Source of the DNA: Anaerolineae bacterium
GTDB lineage: Bacteria; Chloroflexota; Anaerolineae; B4-G1
Assembly (NCBI GenBank): GCA_030620125.1
Contig: JAUXFI010000108.1
Location: forward strand, 1-7,127
Direction of reading: 5' to 3'
Length of the DNA stretch: 7,127 bases
In this document: positions 1 through 5,158 of the stretch, in pieces
Layout of the letters: every line of letters begins with the position of its first letter
Position numbering within the stretch: the stretch's first letter is position 1
The notes under the pieces: model-generated
Told to the model about the DNA's origin: nothing
What the model saw: only the letters and a program-made list of their open reading frames with translations
Database searches by the model: none
Made by a program: the position numbers and the translations under genes

Positions 1-2
1 AC

Positions 3-173
3 ACCGTGGACATCACCACCCTCGAAAACTGGCTCTGGGAGGCTGCCTGCTCCATCCGTGGCCCCCTCGACGCTCCCAAGTACAAGGACTATATCCTGCC
101 CCTCTTGTTCTACAAGCTGATGGAGGAAATAGACCAGGCCATCGAATCCCACGGCGGCTGGCCGATTGAGTAG
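3..173 (+). pseudogene. hsdM: Type I restriction-modification methylase (HsdM) N-terminal fragment, truncated
   Basis: The open frame from the window edge reads ENWLWEAACSIRGPLDAPKY and then KDYILPLLFYK. This is the N-terminal helical signature of the HsdM/N6-adenine methylase subunit of type I restriction-modification systems. HsdM normally continues for several hundred residues with an SAM-binding domain and an NPPF/Y catalytic motif. Here the frame changes character after LLFYK, continues as LMEEIDQAIESHGGWPIE and stops at TAG 171-173. The start may be the GTG at position 6 or may lie outside the window. The fragment cannot be an active methylase, and the unfamiliar 18-residue tail suggests a deletion junction to another gene. 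A functional small protein is unlikely. Family assignment is strong; the exact junction is inferred. Confidence 0.75.
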
Positions 174-186
174 AAAACGTAATTCA

Positions 187-282
187 ATGTTTGAGCCTAA
201 TTTCCAACGCACCGATTTTCTCATCAAGATGGTCGCCCGCATCAAGGTGGCGCGGGGCCGGCTGGCCGACTCTGACGCCTGA
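187..282 (+). pseudogene. Probable Fic-family protein N-terminal fragment
   Basis: An ATG-started frame of 31 codons begins MFEPNFQRTDFLIKMVARIK and ends RLADSDA before TGA. The pattern MFEPNF..T..L...IARI..AR resembles the N-terminal helix found before the catalytic domain in many Fic-family (AMP-transferase-like) proteins, which are often encoded inside type I restriction-modification loci. No HxFx(D/E)GNGR Fic motif occurs downstream, so only the start survives. It begins 13 bp after the stop of the HsdM fragment, consistent with both being remnants of one collapsed locus. The match is short and from memory. A chance small ORF, or the start of an unrelated gene, remains possible. Confidence 0.4.
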
Positions 283-399
283 TTGCCCGATTTCTTGCCC
301 GATTAGTGCCCGATTATGCAGATCAGTCCTGTGTCTGGTGTGCGCAGGAACGAGAACCACGAGTAGCAAGGTGAGTCGTGAACGGAGGTCAAGAAGCCT
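283..399. other. Intergenic spacer with short TGCCCGATT direct repeats
   Basis: The spacer between the Fic-like fragment and the HTH/TPR gene holds three near-adjacent copies of TGCCCGATT, at 284-292, 296-304 and 307-315 (periods 12 and 11 bp). I see no convincing sigma70 promoter. A clear Shine-Dalgarno sequence, GGAGG at 384-388, precedes the GTG start of the next gene with 11 bp spacing. The repeats could be operator half-sites or simple slippage products within degraded sequence. Confidence 0.45.
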
Positions 400-1809
400 G
401 TGAAAACCGAACCATCTTTCACTCAACTGGTTGCCCAGGTGCTGATGAATGCCGACCGGCCCCTCACCGTAGCCGAGATCACAGCGCAGGTGGAGATGTT
501 CCGCTCCGTGCAGACTCGCAACCCTTACGCCACGATTCGTGGCGCCATTTCCAGCAATCGTCTTGCCGTCAGCCTGGGTGGGCGACCGGCTCGCTATACG
601 TGGTGGCCCCATCATCTGGCTGACAACACTTTTCGCCAGCCGCTGGCCGACTCCGACGTGGAGGCTGGCACGTTGGTGTTGCATGCCGAGATATGGCTGG
701 CCCTATGGCCTGACTTTTACACCGGCGGCTCGCGCAGTCCAGGAGACGTGACACTGGCTCTCGCCGACGGCCCGGTGGTTCAGGCCCGCGTCGAGCACCT
801 GGTGCCTCGTCAACCGATCTGGGGATTGCGCCCCACGCGGTCCCTGGCCGAGTGGTATTGCCAGCAGCGGGCAACCCCCGACGACGAATTGATCGTGCAC
901 GTGATCAATGCGGGCGCCCACCGCTACGAGATGACCCTGGTCCACCACACCGATCGTGACGAGGTCGCCATCGCTGCCCGCAACCGGGCTCTGATCGAGG
1001 CGGCGGCAGAGTTGCTGGGAGCATCGCGGAGGAGCATGTCAGGCTCCTGGCTGATCCCTCGCTTCATCGCCCACAGTGTCTACTGCCATCCACTGCCTCC
1101 CGACCCGTGGGCCGACGTTCTACGGGCCGACCTGCGCTTCGTGGTGGGGGAGCACAATGTGGATCTGACGGAGAAAGTGGTGAATTACCTGGAGCAAGAG
1201 TACCCCGAGCAGTACGATTCCGACGCCGCGCCTCGCCCCTGGGGGAATCGTCACAGAACCCACTCGGACGAGGCGCGGCAGGCTTGGGGCGCTTACCTGT
1301 TTGACCGGGGGATGGAGTACCGGTGGGCCAGGCGGTTCTTCGCTGCCGAAGCCTACTACCGGGAGACGCTGCGGCTGGACCCCGGCCACGCCGATGCCTG
1401 GGTGCACCTGGGCAACTCGCGCTTCGATGAGGGACGAGCGGCCGAGGCGCTGGCTTGTTACGAACAGGGCCAGGCAGCGGCGGAGGCGCGGGTCATCGGT
1501 GAACCGGCTCGCTATCTCGGCGTTTTCTGGGGCGATCTGCGCTCGCGGCCCTTTATGCGGGCGTTGCACGGGCGCGGACTTTGCCTGTGGCGGCTGGGGC
1601 GGGTGGAAGAAGCTCGCCAGGTCTTTGCCTGGATGCTGGAACTGAATCCGAACGACAATCAGGGCGTTCGCTTTCTTCTGCACGATCTCGACGAAGGATC
1701 GAGTTGGGAGGAGAGTATGGTGAGGGAAGATGAATGGCAGAAGGAGCAGGCAGAGGCTTCCCGGCTGGCGCGGATGTGGGGATGGCGAACTGATGACGTG
1801 ACACATTGA
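400..1809 (+). CDS. HARE-type winged-helix and TPR-repeat protein of unknown function
   Basis: This 469-residue protein has no recognised enzyme motif. The GTG start at 400 is preceded by GGAGG at 384-388. Residues about 5-70 (SFTQLVAQVLMNADRPLTVAEI, then NPYATIRGAI and a WxxxxGRPARYTW-like end) resemble the HARE-HTH winged helix, a fold shared by ASXL proteins, RNA polymerase delta subunit and some restriction-linked proteins. Residues about 90-205 look beta-rich and contain the segment DDELIVHVINAGAHRYEMTL; I cannot assign this domain. Residues about 295-425 form tetratricopeptide repeats: a clear unit at about 312-345 (AEAYYRETLRLDPGHADAWV), a helical pair at 345-365, and a last unit at 390-425 ending LNPNDNQGVRFLL, a phrase typical of TPR/ST7-like proteins. 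A charged tail ends in DDVTH. No signal peptide or membrane segment is visible, so it should be cytoplasmic. A DNA-binding or defence-associated regulatory or scaffold role is inferred from the HTH-plus-TPR layout and the neighbouring R-M remnant. Confidence 0.85.
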   Translation: MKTEPSFTQLVAQVLMNADRPLTVAEITAQVEMFRSVQTRNPYATIRGAISSNRLAVSLGGRPARYTWWPHHLADNTFRQPLADSDVEAGTLVLHAEIWLALWPDFYTGGSRSPGDVTLALADGPVVQARVEHLVPRQPIWGLRPTRSLAEWYCQQRATPDDELIVHVINAGAHRYEMTLVHHTDRDEVAIAARNRALIEAAAELLGASRRSMSGSWLIPRFIAHSVYCHPLPPDPWADVLRADLRFVVGEHNVDLTEKVVNYLEQEYPEQYDSDAAPRPWGNRHRTHSDEARQAWGAYLFDRGMEYRWARRFFAAEAYYRETLRLDPGHADAWVHLGNSRFDEGRAAEALACYEQGQAAAEARVIGEPARYLGVFWGDLRSRPFMRALHGRGLCLWRLGRVEEARQVFAWMLELNPNDNQGVRFLLHDLDEGSSWEESMVREDEWQKEQAEASRLARMWGWRTDDVTH

Positions 1810-1873
1810 ACTGTGACTGCAGTCCGCTGGCCCTGCACCTGCCCAAGGTGAATTGACGGCGGGGGAGTGAGTG

Positions 1874-2077
1874 ATGTTAGAGGCACAGGTAGACGGACAA
1901 CTCGTACAAGCCAGCCCAGATTCGCCCGAAAAGGCCCAATGTCCGGCCTGCGGCGGCACTGTCAGCAAACGGAAGCGACGGCTAATGGATGGCAGCGTCA
2001 CGTACTTCTACCGCCACCATGCTGGTGAGGGGAGCAATTGCCCATTGCGCTATACCCCAATCAGCGCGGAACGCTGA
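1874..2077 (+). CDS. Small zinc-binding-motif protein, hypothetical
   Basis: A 67-residue protein starts at ATG 1874 (an in-frame GTG at 1871 is also possible) behind a purine-rich GGGGGAG at 1861-1867. It begins MLEAQVDGQLVQASPDSPEK and then has C23-P-A-C26-G-G, a basic run SKRKRR at 31-36, and Y46-R-H48-H49 followed by C56-P. CxxC plus His plus Cys suggests one zinc site. The pattern, with DGSVTYFYRHH, recalls the N-terminal zinc domain of CoiA-like competence or nuclease proteins and small stand-alone homologues. No nuclease domain follows. It lies 64 bp downstream of the HTH/TPR gene on the same strand, so co-transcription is plausible. Nucleic-acid or protein binding is inferred; the function is unknown. 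Confidence 0.7.
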   Translation: MLEAQVDGQLVQASPDSPEKAQCPACGGTVSKRKRRLMDGSVTYFYRHHAGEGSNCPLRYTPISAER

Positions 2078-2222
2078 ACTGAACTCGTCAAAGTGACAAG
2101 CCTCGGTGGCCCCTGTACCGGCTTCCACAGCCGCCGGGGCGTTGTGCTGAGCAAAGTCGAAGCGACGGCAGCCTGAGCAGTTACTCTCTGACGTGGTTAC
2201 TTCATAGGGCCGAGGTTGGTTG
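2078..2222. repeat. Intergenic spacer with dispersed-repeat-like motif and GC hairpin
   Basis: The 145-bp spacer contains CTGAGCAAAGTCGAAG at about 2146-2161. This closely resembles the CTGAGCGAAGTCGAAG-type motif that I recall as dispersed through many environmental genomes; its reverse strand translates as the annotation artefact FDFAQ. Just upstream, CGGC 2119-2122 can pair with GCCG 2130-2133 and CCCC 2110-2113 with GGGG 2136-2139, giving a bulged GC-rich hairpin. It has no following T-run, so it is not a canonical terminator. GAGG at 2212-2215 is the likely ribosome-binding site of the acyl-CoA ligase. Confidence 0.4.
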
Positions 2223-4058
2223 ATGGTCGTCCAAAGGTTACTCGGTTGGCTCGGTCCCCAGCGCCTGATCACGCTGGCGCACCGCCTCAGACCGGATAGT
2301 GAATTCATCATTTTTTACCGGCAACGGCTGACCCGGCGGCAGGTCTTTGCCTGTGTGGACAGGCTGGCGGCCGGCCTGCAATCGTTGGGCGTTCAGAAAG
2401 GTGACCGGGTCGTGACCCTGTTGCCGGCCTGCCCCGAGGCAGTCTATACGCTCTTCTTACCCTGGGTGCTGGGTAACGTCGAGGTGCCCCTGAACCCGCT
2501 GCTGCGCGAACACGAGCTGCGTCACATCCTTGCCGACTGCGGGGCCCGGGTCGTCATCACGACCCAAAGCTGGTACGGCCACGACTACCCGGCGATGCTG
2601 GCGCGGTTGCGTACTGATCTGCCCGACCTGCACACGATCGTCGTTCAGGGCGCGGATGGGGGAGATGGCCGAACGTTCTTTTCCCTGGCCGAGGTGATGG
2701 CTTTTGGAAAACCTCTGCGCCGGGCAAAAATCTCGCCCAAGGAAATGGGCCGCATCACCTACACTTCTGGCACCACCGGGCAGCCCAAGGGCGTGGTGCA
2801 CCGCCGGGACGGCTACTGGGGCCTGGCACAGCCGTCCGTCGCCCCACACCTGAGCCCCAGATTGCTGCGTTGTCTGCTATTGCCCTTCCCGCCGTGTTAT
2901 TACTCCGGGTGGCTGGGGGTTTTCGCCGCATTCCTGGCCGGCGGCAGGGTCGTCCTCCGAGATCGCTTCAACCCCCAACACGTGCTAGAGACCATACAGC
3001 GGGAAAAGGTGTCGCAGATCACAGGTTCGCCCACCATGTACCGCCTGTTGCTGCGCACGCCGGGGCAGGAACGCTATGACCTGTCTTCAGTGCGGCGAGT
3101 GCTCTTTTCCACCGAACCCTGCCCGCCTGACCTGGCCCAGGCGCTCCACGAACGGTTCGGTTGCCCGTTGGAGAACGTCTATGGCGCTAACGAGACTGGG
3201 CACATGACGTGGACCGGGTTGAATGACCCCTGGGAGCGGGCCGCTACAACCGTGGGCAAACCGGTACCCGGCGCCCGGGTGCGCATTGTGGACGAGGAGC
3301 GGCGATCGTTGCCGGTGGGGGAGCGGGGCGAGATTGCCGTCCAAACGTCGCAGATGATGACCGGCTACTACCGCGATCCTGAACTGACCGCCCAGGTACT
3401 GGATAGTGAGGGTTGGTTCTACACCGGCGACATTGGCTACCTGAACGCGGATGGTTACCTGCGACTGGTGGGACGGAAAGGGGACGTGATTATCCGTGGG
3501 GGTCAGAACATCTACCCGGCGGAGGTCGAGACTTATCTTGAGGGTCACCCGGTCATCCGGCGGGCTGGGGTGGTCGGAGTGCCCAGCGATCTGGGGGGCG
3601 AGGCGGTTTGGGCCTATCTGGAACTGCATCCTGGGGCCACATTGACCGTCAAAGAGGTACTGGACTTTTGCCGGGGCCAGATTGCGCTGTTCAAGATCCC
3701 CGAGCAGGTGCGCTTTGTGGAGCGGCTGCCCACGACCGTCACCGACAAGGTGCAGCGCTTCAAGCTGCGCGAGATAGCGGCGGAAGAAAATGAGGCTCTT
3801 TGGGATTTCGCGTGGTCAGGGTATCGGACTCCTCAACTTGTTGGGGGCGCCACGCGAAGAACCCGAACAAGTTCGGGACTCCAATACGTCATCCACGCAA
3901 ACTCCCAAAGACCCGGTATTTCTTATGCACCCCACGGAACGGGCGTAAGAAGTTGCGCAAGCCAGTCCAGATGCCCTCCATCGTGTTACAGTGCACTTTG
4001 CAGAAGCCATCACCGTCATCGTCACGTGCATACTCGCGACGGGAGTGGCACACTGTAG
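2223..4058 (+). CDS. AMP-forming acyl-CoA ligase with aberrant C-terminal extension
   Basis: This is a class I adenylate-forming enzyme (ANL superfamily), expected to activate a carboxylic acid with ATP to an acyl-adenylate and transfer it to CoA in the cytoplasm. ATG 2223 is used because GAGG lies 7 bp upstream; a TTG at 2220 is the only alternative nearby. Motifs in order are: phosphate-binding loop YTSGTTGQPKG (180-190); an A5-like YGANETG (320-326) with Asn where Thr is usual; WFYTGD (398-403); hinge region GRKGD (417-421) followed by IIRGGQNIYPAEVE (423-436); and TDKVQRFKLRE (507-517) with the expected catalytic Lys509. A normal family member ends about 10-20 residues later. Here EENEALW (521-527) runs straight into a palindromic repeat and then antisense through a transposase remnant, adding about 85 Arg/Ser/His/Cys-rich residues up to the TAG at 4056-4058. 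The native stop therefore appears lost. The catalytic body is complete and may still work. Substrate is unknown; medium- or long-chain fatty acid or an aromatic acid are possible. The gene appears to be transcribed alone. Confidence 0.88.
   Translation: MVVQRLLGWLGPQRLITLAHRLRPDSEFIIFYRQRLTRRQVFACVDRLAAGLQSLGVQKGDRVVTLLPACPEAVYTLFLPWVLGNVEVPLNPLLREHELRHILADCGARVVITTQSWYGHDYPAMLARLRTDLPDLHTIVVQGADGGDGRTFFSLAEVMAFGKPLRRAKISPKEMGRITYTSGTTGQPKGVVHRRDGYWGLAQPSVAPHLSPRLLRCLLLPFPPCYYSGWLGVFAAFLAGGRVVLRDRFNPQHVLETIQREKVSQITGSPTMYRLLLRTPGQERYDLSSVRRVLFSTEPCPPDLAQALHERFGCPLENVYGANETGHMTWTGLNDPWERAATTVGKPVPGARVRIVDEERRSLPVGERGEIAVQTSQMMTGYYRDPELTAQVLDSEGWFYTGDIGYLNADGYLRLVGRKGDVIIRGGQNIYPAEVETYLEGHPVIRRAGVVGVPSDLGGEAVWAYLELHPGATLTVKEVLDFCRGQIALFKIPEQVRFVERLPTTVTDKVQRFKLREIAAEENEALWDFAWSGYRTPQLVGGATRRTRTSSGLQYVIHANSQRPGISYAPHGTGVRSCASQSRCPPSCYSALCRSHHRHRHVHTRDGSGTL
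3797..3911. repeat. Imperfect 115-bp palindromic element (REP/MITE-like)
   Basis: The left arm, 3797-3847 (starting TCTTTGGGATTTCGCGTGG), aligns with the reverse complement of 3861-3911 (starting TCTTTGGGAGTTTGCGTGG) across about 50 bp with a few mismatches and 1-bp gaps. Both arms carry a GGACTCC or GGAGTCC block followed by AACTTGTT. The right arm also contains a perfect small palindrome, CCCGAAC-AA-GTTCGGG, at 3862-3877. CCACGCGAAG at 3850-3859 is a further inverted copy of the left-arm motif. The arms even translate alike on opposite strands (WDFAWSGYRTPQLV versus WEFAWMTYWSPELV), so they derive from one unit placed head to head. The element lies exactly where the ligase loses its stop codon and where the transposase loses its C-terminus. 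Confidence 0.7.
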
Positions 4059-4377
4059 CGTGATTGCGGCCAGTGCTGGTGATGTGATTGTAAGCGGAAC
4101 TTTCGTCCGTGTTGAGGGTAGTGTCGGGCAGAGTGTCGTCTTCAACTTGCGGCTGGATGGTGGCTTGTTGAGTGTTGTCACACACCGTGAGGCGAATTTG
4201 GCCGGTGGTGCGCCCCACTACACCCAAAACGGGAGGACGATCGTTCTCCATAGTGCCCAGGCCAGGTCGATTGTTAGCCCGTCGGCGAGGCGGATCATCT
4301 GGATCGGGGTGAAGCGTGCGTAACAAGTAATCATAGCACTCTTGCTGGCTCAGCAACTCGGAAATTGGAAATCGCAT
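3889..4377 (-). pseudogene. IS1595-family (ISXO2-like) transposase remnant with internal deletion and 3' truncation
   Basis: The frame starts at ATG (complement 4377) behind GGGAGG (4384-4389) with good spacing and encodes 162 residues; intact relatives have about 300. Residues 1-24, MRFPISELLSQQECYDYLLR then TLHP, match the N-terminal start of the family. The zinc-binding segment and the first catalytic Asp region are absent. From about residue 23 the sequence is HPDPDDPPRRRANNRPGLGT followed by DRPPVLGVVGR, typical of the DDE domain. Retained catalytic-type positions include D91 in NTDESSAYNH, H111/E115 in CHSRREY, and N131/E134 in CNTMEGIW. After HKKY (151-154) the family's usual C-terminal helix is replaced by sequence of the palindromic repeat and a stop. 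Without the first Asp it cannot catalyse transposition. It lies antisense to the distorted ligase tail and next to a truncated PIN gene, marking an old insertion with later deletions. Confidence 0.85.
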
Positions 4378-4383
4378 AGTTTT

Positions 4384-4406
4384 CCTCCCATCAAAGTGTA
4401 TGGGAG
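4384..4406 (-). promoter_or_regulatory. Hairpin sequestering the transposase ribosome-binding site
   Basis: On the minus strand CTCCCAT (complement 4400-4406) can pair with ATGGGAG (complement 4385-4391) around an 8-nt loop. The 3' arm overlaps the Shine-Dalgarno GGGAGG that lies 6 nt before the transposase ATG. Transcripts reading in from outside would fold and hide the site. Comparable structures limit translation from outside transcripts in several IS families. The pairing is seen directly; the function is inferred. Confidence 0.45.
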
Positions 4407-4420
4407 AAGAATACCACATT

Positions 4421-4657
4421 TCACCTAAAAACCGATATGAGCGAAGGATGTAGCATCAGCAGGTCTTGGTCCCCGCTGACGATCACATCGGCCTTTCCAG
4501 CGACGGCTACCTCCAAAAACTGGTCGTCTTTGGGGTCACGGCAAGCGGTAATCCGCTCTTGCGGTACCACCGCTTCCCCGCGCAACAGGATGAGGCTAAC
4601 GACAGTTTGGATGTCCTGGTCAGCCAACCGGATTGCATCAATGCTTGTGCAATCCAT
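4421..4657 (-). pseudogene. PIN-domain (VapC-like) toxin gene, C-terminal half only
   Basis: The 78-residue frame contains ERITACRDPKDDQFLEVAVA followed by ADVIVSGDQDLLMLHP, the diagnostic second half of the PIN-family putative toxin group (Mg-dependent RNases of type II toxin-antitoxin systems). Acidic residues D41, D44, D45, D63 and D65 are present. The first part of a PIN domain, with its LDTN motif and about 60 residues, is missing: a TAA stop sits two codons upstream of the apparent ATG. The usual end (GI.I.TP.EFL) is replaced by SLISVFR, which suggests that the IS1595-like insertion clipped the 3' end. No antitoxin gene is visible upstream. An active RNase is very unlikely. Confidence 0.75.
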
Positions 4658-4771
4658 CAGTTAATATGTAACCACTACCCAAGAAGTATAGTAAAATGCG
4701 AATACAGGAAACTACTAGACGTAGTTACCAACCTCTGGATGTACCTTAATGTGCCTACATGATAGGTGCGG
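4658..4771. other. AT-richer gene-free spacer with short hairpins
   Basis: This stretch between the PIN fragment and the tRNA terminator is more AT-rich than its surroundings and has no credible ORF. AACTAC 4710-4715 pairs with GTAGTT 4721-4726 around a 5-nt loop. A CCTA/TAGG pair lies near 4754-4766. I see no gene, and no antitoxin for the PIN fragment. Confidence 0.4.
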
Positions 4772-4826
4772 GGACAAAAGCAAAGAACCATCCCCCACTG
4801 CCGGCAAGCACACTGGGAATGGTTCT
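4772..4826 (-). terminator. Rho-independent terminator of the tRNA-Asp unit
   Basis: On the minus strand AGAACCAT (complement 4819-4826) pairs with ATGGTTCT (complement 4784-4791) as an 8-bp outer stem. A further CCC/GGG pairing (4815-4817 with 4793-4795) follows a mismatch. The hairpin is followed by TTTGCTTTTGTCC (down to about 4772). It lies about 58 bp past the 3' end of the tRNA, in the right orientation to end its transcript. Confidence 0.65.
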
Positions 4827-4883
4827 CATCCAAGTCTCCGCGCAAGGGCTACAGGCCTCTCTGTTGCGCAGAATTACTTGAGG

Positions 4884-4957
4884 CGGGAGCGACGGGATTT
4901 GAACCCGCGATCTCCGGCTTGACAGGCCGGCATGTTAAACCGCTACACTACGCCCCC
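4884..4957 (-). tRNA. tRNA-Asp (anticodon GTC)
   Basis: The minus strand folds into a full cloverleaf of 74 nt. The acceptor stem GGGGGCG pairs with CGCTCCC (one G-U). The D arm is GTGT/ACAT around AGCGGTTTA. The anticodon stem CCGGC/GCCGG has loop CTGTCAA, with anticodon GTC (complement 4921-4923). The variable loop is AGATC. The T arm is GCGGG/CCCGT with loop TTCAAAT, and the discriminator base is G. CCA is not encoded (the next bases are CCT), so it must be added after transcription. The gene is single, not in a tRNA cluster, and has its own promoter and terminator. Confidence 0.96.
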
Positions 4958-4967
4958 AATCGGCGCA

Positions 4968-4996
4968 ATGATACCATAACCCCCCTGTTTCGTCAA
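4968..4996 (-). promoter_or_regulatory. Sigma70-type promoter of tRNA-Asp
   Basis: On the minus strand TTGACG (complement 4991-4996) and TATCAT (complement 4968-4973) are separated by exactly 17 bp. Transcription would start about 7 bp further, near 4960, only a few bases before the mature tRNA 5' end, so a very short 5' leader would need removal by RNase P. The spacing and position make this a strong call. Confidence 0.75.
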
Positions 4997-5018
4997 GGCA
5001 CGGCACGGCTACCCTCCT

Positions 5019-5110
5019 CTATATCACCGGCAGGAAGAAGTTGACGTCATAGAGGCGATTGAGCAGATCCAGTTGCTCGTGGGTATCGTAGCGATAGTAG
5101 CCGACTGCCC
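5019..5110 (-). pseudogene. Integrase/transposase C-terminal fragment
   Basis: The minus strand encodes AVGYYRYDTHEQLDLLNRLY followed by DVNFFLPVI and a stop (complement 5019-5021). The pattern VGYxRYDTxEQLxLLNxLY...L..NFFQPVMKL is one I recall from the region after the DDE catalytic core of integrase-type (IS481-like) transposases. In such proteins about ten residues separate LNxLY from NFF; here they are nearly fused, implying a small internal deletion. An in-frame stop lies just upstream of the fragment and no catalytic core is present. It sits between the tRNA-Asp promoter and the end of the LTD/PLD gene. The family assignment rests on memory of a short motif. Confidence 0.4.
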
Positions 5111-5158
5111 GTGCCTACAGCCAGATCGCCGGTGTCGGGCGACGGGTCGTACATGATC

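Noticed and set aside
1810..1873. Possible terminator after the HTH/TPR gene (CACCT/AGGTG stem, ACTGCAGT palindrome)
   Set aside because: The stem is only 5 bp and lacks a T-run, so it does not separate the two genes convincingly.
1120..2001. Long minus-strand open frame of 293 codons across the HTH/TPR and zinc-protein region
   Set aside because: It lies antisense to two better-supported genes, is rich in Pro, Arg and Ser, has no recognisable domain, and looks like a GC-rich codon-position shadow.
3816..4181. Minus-strand 121-codon frame
   Set aside because: It is in the wrong frame relative to the transposase motifs and has no domain of its own.
3991..4323. Plus-strand 110-codon frame with a hydrophobic start
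   Set aside because: It is antisense to the transposase remnant, which shows clear family motifs on the minus strand.
4766..5044. Plus-strand frame containing GATGFEPAISGLTGRH
   Set aside because: This is the well-known artefact from translating the antisense strand of a tRNA; the tRNA-Asp cloverleaf explains it.
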